DNA of 64,000 bases from a virus. The DNA lies in the IMG/VR virus record IMGVR_UViG_3300042691_020142, positions 1 to 64,000 of that record. One strand, given 5' to 3'. Of this stretch, positions 39,298 to 46,849 are shown in pieces. The notes beneath the pieces were generated by a model, which was given only the letters and a program-made list of their open reading frames with translations, was not told where the DNA came from and ran no database searches. How positions within the stretch are numbered: the first letter of the stretch is position 1; each line of letters starts with the position of its first letter. Both the position numbers and the translations under genes were made by a program.

Positions 39298-40151
39298 ATA
39301 ATAATATCCTTTTCCAATAAATTTAATTTAATAATTTCATATTTTTCTAACATTTTCTTTAAAATTATTATACAATTCACTTCATTATTTTTTTGGTTTT
39401 GCTTTATGGTGTTTATAACGTGTCTATCAAATCTTGAGTATAAATCCCCATCACTCCAAATTTTTTTAGATCCTATCAAATGATAATTATTTTTTTCTAT
39501 AAAAATCTTTTTATATAATCTATCTATAGTTAGATTGTATTTTTCATCTATCCAATTAATTTTATTTTCAAAATAATTATTTAAAATAGGTTGGTTTCCA
39601 ACCCAATTTTTATCTTCAAATTTAGAATTTTTTGGCGGTGGAGCTTTGCTTAAATCGATTAAGTCTTTCTTAATATTATCTCCTAAGAAAGTATTATCTA
39701 TTATCATAACTCCCGCGTTAAATATCTTATTAGATTTAGTTTGGTAATACTCCGAATAAGATACCATTTGGCTAACACCAAATTTTATATTATCATCACT
39801 TAGTAAGTGATTCATATCAATTTCAAATATTATATCACAATCAAAATATAATATTTTTTTATATTCTTTTAACGTAAAAATATCAAACCTATATGTGGGT
39901 TTAAACTCTTTCCAATCCCTAACACTTTTGTCGAAGACATCATTCCTATAACTTTCTTTGTTTATTTTTTTAAAATAAACATTATTATACAATTTTTGAA
40001 TTGTTTTTTTATTTTGATCTGAAAGATTATCACATTCAAAAATTATTAAGTCGTGATTAAAATCCTTATGAGACATAAGGATGCTATTAAAAGTCATTAA
40101 AAACCCTTTGAAATATATATCACAAACTGTGGTTACATAAGCATATTTCAT
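39294..40151 (-). CDS. GT8-type glycosyltransferase, copy 1
   Basis: A 285-residue GT-A enzyme resembling glycogenin/LgtC-type family 8. Residues 1-30 (YAYVTTVCDIYFKGFLMTF) match the nucleotide-binding opening, and YFDCDIIFEIDM carries the DXD as Asp104-Cys-Asp106. A later WVGNQPILNNYF segment (near 177) and NYHLIGSKKIWSDG (near 227) match the donor/acceptor and HxxGxxKPW-like regions of the family, with G-S-K-K-I-W in place of the usual G-x-x-K-P-W. It is related to the 41522 protein along its length. It is coupled to both neighbours by ATGA overlaps. Retaining transfer from a UDP-sugar is expected. Confidence 0.85.
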   Translation of the reverse strand: MKYAYVTTVCDIYFKGFLMTFNSILMSHKDFNHDLIIFECDNLSDQNKKTIQKLYNNVYFKKINKESYRNDVFDKSVRDWKEFKPTYRFDIFTLKEYKKILYFDCDIIFEIDMNHLLSDDNIKFGVSQMVSYSEYYQTKSNKIFNAGVMIIDNTFLGDNIKKDLIDLSKAPPPKNSKFEDKNWVGNQPILNNYFENKINWIDEKYNLTIDRLYKKIFIEKNNYHLIGSKKIWSDGDLYSRFDRHVINTIKQNQKNNEVNCIIILKKMLEKYEIIKLNLLEKDIII

Positions 40152-40876
40152 TGCAAATCTATTATATGTTTTAAAAATTTACTATTAAATTGTTTATTTA
40201 AAAGTTTAGCGTTAGGAACTATACAATGACCACCTATTTTATTATTCGGTGGATATAAAGTTGGTCTTATAACGTTTTTGTTTTTCATTTTTTTATAACC
40301 TTGATTATAAGTTATATTCCACTCTAAAAAATCAAAATAATCTACTTTAAAAAAATCACAAATTTTCTTTATTTCGTTATACCAAGAAATACATAACCCG
40401 TAATATGACGTACATAATAATTTTATCAGTTCTGTATTATCAGAACTTTTAAAGGATTTACTTTTAATTTTTATTTTTTTAAAATGTTTTTTAATTTTAT
40501 TTGAAGTTTTTTTATCTTCACAACCTATGTATTTTGTAAACGTTTTAATACTCTCCGATAAATCTGGATGATTTCCTCTGATTGGACTGTGACATATGTT
40601 TTTATATTCCAAATCGCATTTAATTTTATTTGTAGTTCCAACTGGTATTGTAGAATGTATTACTGTATATTTTGGATTACAGTTTTTAATTTCTGTTTTA
40701 ACTATATCACAAAAATCATTAGAATATGGAATACATATATTTAAAACGAAAACATTATTAAATTCAGTGTTTTTGTTTTTATCTTTGGTTAAAACATTAA
40801 ATTTTTTAGATTCCTTATAAACTATATATAAAGATTTTCCAACTTCTCCCATACCTAATATTCCAATATTTTTCAT
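40148..40876 (-). CDS. Nucleotide-sugar (UDP-HexNAc-type) dehydrogenase-like protein, short
   Basis: A 242-residue protein. Residues 4-16 (IGILGMGEVGKSL) form an NAD(P)-binding GXGXXG (8-13). IHSTIPVGTT near 95-104 matches the conserved strand of UDP-glucose/GDP-mannose dehydrogenases. IGGHCIVPNA at 214-223 holds a cysteine (Cys218) in the place of the catalytic Cys; the GGHCI wording is closer to the WecC/WbpA class that oxidises N-acetyl sugars than to UDP-glucose dehydrogenase. The usual C-terminal UDP-binding domain (about 100 residues or more) is absent, so activity or specificity may differ. It overlaps its upstream gene by one base (TAATG) and the next by ATGA. Confidence 0.8.
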   Translation of the reverse strand: MKNIGILGMGEVGKSLYIVYKESKKFNVLTKDKNKNTEFNNVFVLNICIPYSNDFCDIVKTEIKNCNPKYTVIHSTIPVGTTNKIKCDLEYKNICHSPIRGNHPDLSESIKTFTKYIGCEDKKTSNKIKKHFKKIKIKSKSFKSSDNTELIKLLCTSYYGLCISWYNEIKKICDFFKVDYFDFLEWNITYNQGYKKMKNKNVIRPTLYPPNNKIGGHCIVPNAKLLNKQFNSKFLKHIIDLQ

Positions 40877-41529
40877 TATTCTATATATTTTAAAATCATA
40901 TAAGCCTCTGCATATTCAGATCCACATTCTTGTCCTCTACATTCAGCTTTACTTGTTATGCCTCGGTTTGATCTTGGATGTGGGTATTCTCTCATTTCTC
41001 CACCATAACACTCTAAGGCTTTAATTTTATTATCTAACATTTTTTGTGACATTTTAATATAATAATTAGGATGAAAAATATTTGAATCTAAATAAGGTCT
41101 TTGTTCGGTTGAACTTGGTATTTCTCCAACTATAAATTTTTTTATTTTAAATCTACCCCAAGTTCTAATTATTCTAGTTACTGATTCAAAAACTGCTTTG
41201 TGATCTTGATGTATATCACCCCAAAATGTTGTATATACTATAGTTGGGCTTATATCCAGCAAGACGTTTTCTATTTTTTTATAAACTACAAAAATATCAT
41301 TTGATATATCAGTTAATGATATATCTAAACTAAAAAAATTTTTGTACCCTAGTATTTTTTGAGCTTCTTTTATAGAGTCAAATTGAAATTGAGTTCTTTC
41401 GTTATGCGGTTTTCTACAAAATAAAACGTAAACGTCATCATTTTCATTTACGTGTTTTTGTATTGCCGCCGAAAATCCTAACGTTTCATCGTCTCCGTGT
41501 GGAACTATAATGCAAACTGTTTCATTCAT
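40876..41529 (-). CDS. PIG-L/LmbE-family de-N-acetylase
   Basis: A 217-residue zinc hydrolase of the PIG-L (LmbE) type, which removes N-acetyl groups from GlcNAc-like sugars. The first metal motif is PHGDDE at 10-15 (usual form HPDDE; His11, Asp13, Asp14, Glu15). The second is DIHQDHKAV near 105-113 with His107 and His110, and a strand VYVLFCRK around 33-40 fits the fold. The C-terminal part has an HPRSNRG segment. Between a sugar dehydrogenase-like gene and a GT8 gene, it probably acts on an N-acetylated sugar intermediate or a glycan. It overlaps the GT8 gene upstream by 8 bases. Confidence 0.9.
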   Translation of the reverse strand: MNETVCIIVPHGDDETLGFSAAIQKHVNENDDVYVLFCRKPHNERTQFQFDSIKEAQKILGYKNFFSLDISLTDISNDIFVVYKKIENVLLDISPTIVYTTFWGDIHQDHKAVFESVTRIIRTWGRFKIKKFIVGEIPSSTEQRPYLDSNIFHPNYYIKMSQKMLDNKIKALECYGGEMREYPHPRSNRGITSKAECRGQECGSEYAEAYMILKYIE

Positions 41530-42400
41530 ATATAGGTTTTATTTTATCAGAATATTTTTTAATATCTATTCCTTTATTTAATAAACTTTTGACTTCTTCT
41601 TTATATATTAAAATTAATTTTTTTAAAATAATGTTAATCATAAATTTTCCGTTATTTTGTATTATATTTTGTCTACAAAATGGTGAAAATTGACCATTTA
41701 GTTCTTCACTGTACCATGGTTTGTTATGACCCGTAAATTGATAATTATTTTTGTTATCAAAATCTTTAGTTAAAATCTCAGAAACAACCAAATTAAATTT
41801 ATTAGGAAGCCAAGTTATATCATGTAAGAAAAAAGTATTTAATATTGGTTCATTACCAACCCATTTTCTAACTCTTGAGTCTTTTTCTGGTGGAGCTTCT
41901 TGATTTGCTATTTTGATTAGTTCCTTTTTAATATCTAAAGAAATATATTTTTTACCTATAGTCATTAATCCAGCATCAAACCCCATTCTATCATTAATTT
42001 GAGGGACTCTTCCACTAGGAATAGAACAAGATCCAAAATCTACATCGTATAATAACAATTCGTCCATATCAATTTCAAAAATCATATCAGCATCAACAAA
42101 AACTATTCTGTCATACTCTGTAAGAGTAAAAATATCGAATCGGTAATTTGGATTATATGTCCAAACTCTATAAGTTTCATCAAATTCGTGGGTTTTATAT
42201 GAGTCTATATCCACCATTCTAAACGAAACATTATTATATAAAGATTTTATTATAGTTTTACTATCATCTGATAGAGTTCCCCATTCAAATATTACAAAAT
42301 CATAATTAAAGTTTTTAGATGATCTTAAAATGCTATTAAGAGTTATTAAAAACCCGGCTAAATATTTGTCATCTAATGTTGTTGTGAAGCAAATTCTCAT
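41522..42400 (-). CDS. GT8-type glycosyltransferase, copy 2
   Basis: A 292-residue relative of the 39294 enzyme. The opening CFTTTLDDKYLAGFLITLNS (4-23) and the DXD strand IVFVDADMIFEIDM (Asp103-Ala-Asp105) are clear. WVGNEPILNTFF and NYQFTGHNKPWYSEE give the family's late motifs, and the His-N-K-P-W form here is closer to canonical than in copy 1. It starts inside the stop of the DegT-type gene (ATGA) and ends 8 bases into the deacetylase gene. Duplication with divergence suggests two successive sugar additions. Confidence 0.87.
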   Translation of the reverse strand: MRICFTTTLDDKYLAGFLITLNSILRSSKNFNYDFVIFEWGTLSDDSKTIIKSLYNNVSFRMVDIDSYKTHEFDETYRVWTYNPNYRFDIFTLTEYDRIVFVDADMIFEIDMDELLLYDVDFGSCSIPSGRVPQINDRMGFDAGLMTIGKKYISLDIKKELIKIANQEAPPEKDSRVRKWVGNEPILNTFFLHDITWLPNKFNLVVSEILTKDFDNKNNYQFTGHNKPWYSEELNGQFSPFCRQNIIQNNGKFMINIILKKLILIYKEEVKSLLNKGIDIKKYSDKIKPIYE

Positions 42401-43029
42401 ATTTTATTTAATTTCTGTCCTGAACCGGAATTATTAAAATCGTATATAGATAAGTCTGGATAATCAACTGGAATATCATCCATATTATCATTAAGACCAG
42501 TTAAAAGCCACATTCCTCTAGCTGCATCTTCATTAGTCATGTAAAAATTCCACCCAATCATATCAAAACAATCTAAACTATGCTGTATTTGATTTCTACC
42601 ATTAAATCTCGCCTTTTTAAACCATTTATAGGCATCTTCATCATCAGTTAATATCATCCCCCCTCTTCCTATTTTTAAATGCTTTTTAACGTGAAATGAT
42701 AAACAATGATAACCCCCTTGATACATATTTCTTCTGAATCTTAATGCTCCATCAAATATCGGTAGTGGTTTTAACTGATATACCCCACTCCATTCTATTT
42801 CTTCAAATTTAACTTTATAATTTGCGTTCCTGATAGAACAAGGAATTGATATATAAGTTCTATTAGGAATAGTAATAATTTGATCTGTTTTATTTAAAAA
42901 TTTTAAACATAAAAATATTGCATTAGTACAAGAATCGACCGCTACCGAAAACTTAGATCCTGCTAGTAATGCTATAGATTTTTCAAAATCGTCTACTACA
43001 TAATATGGATTTTTTATTTTATCTTCCAT
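42397..43029 (-). CDS. DegT/DnrJ/EryC1-type aminotransferase-like protein, short
   Basis: A 210-residue protein with the core of PLP-dependent sugar aminotransferases. The opening FEKSIALLAGSKFSVAVDSC (15-34) matches the FE-x-G-x-AVxxxS-x-T pattern, IFDGA holds Asp93 for the pyridine nitrogen, and SFHVKKHLKIGRGG at 111-124 places a PLP lysine at Lys116. The family is usually about 370 residues; the C-terminal small domain is missing, yet the gene ends normally in an ATGA overlap. I prefer ATG 43029 to an in-frame ATG at 43044, since it reduces overlap with the acetyltransferase gene. It may act on a nucleotide-keto-sugar or be a degenerate partner. Confidence 0.8.
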   Translation of the reverse strand: MEDKIKNPYYVVDDFEKSIALLAGSKFSVAVDSCTNAIFLCLKFLNKTDQIITIPNRTYISIPCSIRNANYKVKFEEIEWSGVYQLKPLPIFDGALRFRRNMYQGGYHCLSFHVKKHLKIGRGGMILTDDEDAYKWFKKARFNGRNQIQHSLDCFDMIGWNFYMTNEDAARGMWLLTGLNDNMDDIPVDYPDLSIYDFNNSGSGQKLNKI

Positions 43030-43538
43030 TTTCCTTGTGTACATTCTCCGTTTTTTGCTGTAATAGCTAACACTATTTCAACTGGTTCATATCCATTTTT
43101 TATCAAACCATCATAAGATAATTTATTTTTTGGATTTATTGATGCGTAATGAACTTCTACATCTTTATGTTTTTTAAGTAGCTGAAGATGTGTTTGTGGT
43201 GTTATAAGATCTTTATCAAACTCTATGTTTTTATTTTTTAGTTCTTTAAATGCTGTTTTTAATAAACTTGGTAGTAAAAAAGTACCATTGAAATTATTTT
43301 TATCTATATAAATCATTCCTATAGAAACATCTAAAAGTTTTATTCTATAAATTTTTTTATATTTATCAGATTGTATATTTTTACAATGCTCTTCAAATGA
43401 AGGAGTATTATCAGAAGTTTTATATTTTATGTTTATAAAATCTTTATACTTCCATCTATATTTTACTATATCATATAGAAATTTTTGATCTTCAAAATCA
43501 AAAGGATTTATTTCAAATAAAGAAATTAGATTTTCCAT
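43014..43538 (-). CDS. GNAT-family acetyltransferase-like protein
   Basis: A 174-residue protein with the layout of a GNAT N-acyltransferase of the sugar-amine type (PseH/WecD-like). It has an N-terminal YRWKYKDFINIKYKT segment, a THEEH-like SFEEHCKNIQ helix, a central strand RIKLLDVSIGMIYID, and a late HVHYASINPKNKLSYDGLIKNGYEP-like region (about 125-152). There the strand, the ASINPKN turn and the LIKNGYE helix are typical of the family's C-terminal half. The acetyl-CoA loop is not clear-cut. Next to an aminotransferase-like gene, N-acetylation of a newly made amino sugar is the natural guess. Confidence 0.65.
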   Translation of the reverse strand: MENLISLFEINPFDFEDQKFLYDIVKYRWKYKDFINIKYKTSDNTPSFEEHCKNIQSDKYKKIYRIKLLDVSIGMIYIDKNNFNGTFLLPSLLKTAFKELKNKNIEFDKDLITPQTHLQLLKKHKDVEVHYASINPKNKLSYDGLIKNGYEPVEIVLAITAKNGECTQGKWKIK

Positions 43539-43568
43539 GTTAAAATGGTATACGAATATAAATAAAAA

Positions 43569-44897
43569 TCAATCTAAAAGTACTTTATTTATTAAACCAT
43601 TTATCTTTTTTTGAATTTCTAAATTTTCGTATTTTTTACTTTTTAGATATTTTGCGATATTAATCCTCTCACTTTTTCTTAAAGTGTTTAAGCATACTAA
43701 AGGCAATTTAGTATCATCATGTTTTTGATTTGGTAGATTGTGAATAGTTTCGATATATCCACCTAAAGGAAGATAAACATTGTTAAAATAAAAATCTAAC
43801 TTATTAGATATACAAAAATCAACTATATCGTGTATTTCATATATATTTTGTATTATTGGACATACTGCTATTCCCGTAAGAACATTTTTAGTCAAAAAAT
43901 ACTGAATATTTTTCATAACCAGTTCAAAATTGGAATTTTTTCTTATAAATTCATATGTCTGTTTATTAACAGAATCTAAAGATATTGATATTTTAAAATT
44001 TTTTAATTTTTCTATATAATTTTTAATTTTAGTATTTAAAATAGATCCATTTGTAGTCATGACGATTTCTACATCAGGATTTAATTCTATAAAAAGATCC
44101 AATATTTTATACGTAAATGAATTTAAAAATGGTTCTCCACCCGACATTCTAACATCTTTTAAATGCGGAATAAATTCTTTCAGTTCTTCTATGAAGTTAT
44201 CATCGTATGGTATTTTTATTGGTGGTTTCCCCTCTCTATTTTTTCTAATAGAAGAAGACCAAGAACCACCACACATTAAACACTCATAATTACAAGCATT
44301 AGATATAGCGAAAGACATAGATATAGGCCAAACGGTGTTTTTGTATTTTTCGTGATGATCATATGATTTTAATACCGCCGATTCTTCGTTGTCTATTAAT
44401 ATTTGTTTTATACATTTAAAACAAGAAAATGAAAAATCAAAATTTTCTAATCTTTCTCTGAAATGTTTTAATGCATAACCAAACCATATATCTTTTATTG
44501 TGTTTTCTGGATATCTACCGACAGGACTTACCGTAGTGTAACAACATACTCCAACTTCTCCAGTGTGATTAAAATGAAGTGATGTATACGGAGCAAAACA
44601 TGGTATTTTTCTAGATAATCTACTTATTAATAGTTCTTTTTCTTCTTCGTTTAATTTATTTATTGTATTATATTTTAATGTGCATCCTTTAGATTTATTA
44701 TATTCATTTAGTAATATTTCTACTATTTGACTGGTTGGTAATGTTTTGAATAAAGATTCTGCATCTGAAAATATAGGATTATATTTTTCAATATATATTT
44801 TATTTGAAAATTCTATAAACTCTTCTTCATTTATATTTTGTATATCTAAATTTTTAAGTTCTTTTTTTAAATTATCTTTTTGTTCTTCTGTAAGCAT
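43569..44897 (-). CDS. Radical SAM protein with N-terminal SPASM/twitch-like cysteine cluster
   Basis: A 442-residue enzyme. The radical SAM signature CNYECLMCGG gives CX3CX2C at Cys202, Cys206 and Cys209, with MSGGEPFLN near 248-256 as the GGE SAM-binding motif and ISISLDS at the following strand. An extra cysteine group, Cys100, Cys118, Cys119, Cys159 and Cys162, precedes the core in the way a SPASM or twitch cluster usually follows it, i.e. in permuted order; such phage proteins are annotated as twitch-domain radical SAM. Substrates of SPASM enzymes include peptides and sugars. It is separated by 30 bp from the GNAT gene downstream and by 1 base from the GT gene upstream. Confidence 0.88.
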   Translation of the reverse strand: MLTEEQKDNLKKELKNLDIQNINEEEFIEFSNKIYIEKYNPIFSDAESLFKTLPTSQIVEILLNEYNKSKGCTLKYNTINKLNEEEKELLISRLSRKIPCFAPYTSLHFNHTGEVGVCCYTTVSPVGRYPENTIKDIWFGYALKHFRERLENFDFSFSCFKCIKQILIDNEESAVLKSYDHHEKYKNTVWPISMSFAISNACNYECLMCGGSWSSSIRKNREGKPPIKIPYDDNFIEELKEFIPHLKDVRMSGGEPFLNSFTYKILDLFIELNPDVEIVMTTNGSILNTKIKNYIEKLKNFKISISLDSVNKQTYEFIRKNSNFELVMKNIQYFLTKNVLTGIAVCPIIQNIYEIHDIVDFCISNKLDFYFNNVYLPLGGYIETIHNLPNQKHDDTKLPLVCLNTLRKSERINIAKYLKSKKYENLEIQKKINGLINKVLLD

Positions 44898-44898
44898 A

Positions 44899-45795
44899 TT
44901 ATAATAACCAGTGATTATTTTGTTTCATCCATTCTATTTTTTTAAGTTTGCTTTCTATTGGATTCATGTCAAAAGGTTCACAAAAATTGTAATGAACTAA
45001 ATAACAACTATCTTTTATCTGTTTATTTATATAAGGTATCTTCCAAATACTACCATTTACAAAATCAAAACAATTTAACTTTTTAATTTTAAAATCATAT
45101 TCTTTTATTCTTTTATTGGTAAGAGACTGAAAATTTGTTTCTTCAGTACCTAATGAAAAATTATTCATAAAATTTTGATTTAAAAAAACATTAAAACAAT
45201 CATAATATTTTTTATAATTTTTATCGTTTATGTTTATAAAAGAAAATCCAGCATTTTCTTCCCCAAATTTTTGTTGTGCTGTTGGTCCACAGTAATCTAT
45301 TTGTTTTTTATTTACGCTCAATAAAGATTGAACTCCTAGCTTTCTATTGGGTAAAAACGGATCAAATCGTTTATCAGACATTAAAATTAAATCATATTGT
45401 TCTTTATGTTTTTCAATAATTGGATATGGATTCTTATTAAAGAAAATATCAACGTCTGAATGTATTATCGGTTTTTTAAAAGTTTCTACTATGTAAAATG
45501 GCGCAATAAGTTTTATTTTTTTCTCATTTTCAATCCATTGAGACTTTGTATTATTTTCTGTTAAATTTATTCCTATGTTTATAGAATTTATACCGAAACT
45601 TTTAACTTTAGAACTTGTTTCGTCGTCTATCGTTACTATAAGTACCAATTCATCTTGGTTACATCTTTTTAATGATAAAAACCAATTATATGCCATATCT
45701 ACATACTCTTTTGTTATTGTAGTTACGTAGATATAATCTTTATCTTTTAAAAACTCCAATAAAAAATTATGATACTGTTTTATATTGTAAAACAT
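44899..45795 (-). CDS. Nucleotide-diphospho-sugar transferase (PF03407/GT77-like)
   Basis: A 298-residue GT-A glycosyltransferase. Residues 21-45 (YIYVTTITKEYVDMAYNWF) open the nucleotide-binding fold, and PIIHSDVDIFFNKNPYP at 109-125 carries the DXD as Asp114-Val-Asp116 followed by the F-x-NP motif typical of nucleotide-diphospho-sugar transferases. FGEENAGFSFIN (about 178-189) fits the N-x-G-F-x segment of the family. It is third in transcriptional order in the sugar locus, 1 base before the radical SAM gene. A 23-base hairpin lies just before its ATG. The acceptor is unknown. Confidence 0.82.
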   Translation of the reverse strand: MFYNIKQYHNFLLEFLKDKDYIYVTTITKEYVDMAYNWFLSLKRCNQDELVLIVTIDDETSSKVKSFGINSINIGINLTENNTKSQWIENEKKIKLIAPFYIVETFKKPIIHSDVDIFFNKNPYPIIEKHKEQYDLILMSDKRFDPFLPNRKLGVQSLLSVNKKQIDYCGPTAQQKFGEENAGFSFININDKNYKKYYDCFNVFLNQNFMNNFSLGTEETNFQSLTNKRIKEYDFKIKKLNCFDFVNGSIWKIPYINKQIKDSCYLVHYNFCEPFDMNPIESKLKKIEWMKQNNHWLL

Positions 45796-45797
45796 TA

Positions 45798-45820
45798 TTA
45801 TTACATTCTAAGTGTAATAA
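45798..45820 (-). promoter_or_regulatory. Perfect 8-bp hairpin at a start codon
   Basis: TTATTACA and TGTAATAA pair around a 7-base loop in the 39-bp gap just upstream of ATG 45795 (2 bases between). There is no T-run, so it is unlikely to be a standard terminator; it could limit translation of the glycosyltransferase gene. Confidence 0.4.
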
Positions 45821-45834
45821 AAAATAAATTATAG

Positions 45835-46848
45835 TCAACTATAAAGTTTAAACCATTCCATTATATCATTTAATATTTCAGTCTTTTTATTAAAAATAAA
45901 ATCTTTCTTTATTATATCCGGAACTGGATATAATAATTCAGGCCAAAACGTAAACAAATCCATGTTGATGTCTAAGTTTTTTATATCATCAAAAACTGTT
46001 TTTTCTAATTCACGAATCATATTATCAATGATTTCTACTTCCTTTAATAAATCATCATCTTTTGTTTCTTCGGCGTATATTTTTTCTTTTTTTAATGTAT
46101 TTTTTGCGTCGATTAATCTTTCATTGATAATCGATGTTATTTTTTGTTTAAACTCTTCCCCTAATTTATTTAAATATGATTCTTTAAGATTTATAAAATC
46201 GTTTTGATATTGATTTCTAATGTGTTTATCAACATCTGAATTAGTGAATAATAAATTCCAATCTAAGTTTAATTCATTAAAGAATTCAACTCTATCAATA
46301 GGAACATTATAAAGAACAATTTTGTATTTATAACTTCCTATAAAAATTTCAGTCCAGAATAACTTTTTAATTGAATAAATTTCAGATGGACAGAATGATA
46401 TTATATCAGATATATTCTTAAATTTTTCTAATTGTAGAATATATCTATTTAAAATAGTTTCATCTACATATCTTTTAACATATTTTTTACATTTGTTTAT
46501 TACTTTATCTAAAATATGTTTATCATTTACGTCTTTTGTAAATTCTTTATAATCTAAATCAAAAAACCTTAATAGTTTTATATAAGACGTTAGGCATTCA
46601 GTTTCAATTTCTTCATTTACAATAAACAAAGAGCGGTCTTTATTTTTTTTATATTTTTTTCTTAAAAAATATAAAATATTATCGTTTATTTCTTGATATG
46701 ATATAATTTTTATTTGTTCTGGTTTAAAAATAGTTCCTGTTATATCATCTATTAATAATCCATTTATTTGTTTTTTAACAAAAGAAAAATAATTAACACT
46801 GTCCTTTTCGTAATATATTTTATAAATTTTATTTTCTTCTAAATTCAT
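45835..46848 (-). CDS. FWPE-motif protein A, unknown function
   Basis: A 337-residue protein. It ends with LFTFWPELLYPVPDIIKK followed by a short helix, and has an internal echo, DIISFCPSEIYSIKK, near 150-164. The C-terminal FWPE-x-x-x-P-x-P segment matches the protein at 38443. Residues 230-290 look like a charged coiled coil. ATG 46848 is chosen, one base after the stop of the Ig-like gene; an ATG three codons upstream and a longer frame overlap that gene. It is transcribed first in the sugar locus, while its relative lies near the other end. No enzyme motif was found. Confidence 0.6.
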   Translation of the reverse strand: MNLEENKIYKIYYEKDSVNYFSFVKKQINGLLIDDITGTIFKPEQIKIISYQEINDNILYFLRKKYKKNKDRSLFIVNEEIETECLTSYIKLLRFFDLDYKEFTKDVNDKHILDKVINKCKKYVKRYVDETILNRYILQLEKFKNISDIISFCPSEIYSIKKLFWTEIFIGSYKYKIVLYNVPIDRVEFFNELNLDWNLLFTNSDVDKHIRNQYQNDFINLKESYLNKLGEEFKQKITSIINERLIDAKNTLKKEKIYAEETKDDDLLKEVEIIDNMIRELEKTVFDDIKNLDINMDLFTFWPELLYPVPDIIKKDFIFNKKTEILNDIMEWFKLYS

Positions 46849-46849
46849 A

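Noticed and set aside
42397-43044. Frameshifted pseudogene of a full-length DegT aminotransferase
   Set aside because: No continuation of the missing C-terminal domain was found in another frame downstream; the following bases are fully used by the GT8 gene with an ATGA overlap.
43557-43564. A plus-strand TATAAATA
   Set aside because: It points into the antisense of the radical SAM gene and no plus-strand gene follows, so it is most likely a chance match in AT-rich DNA.
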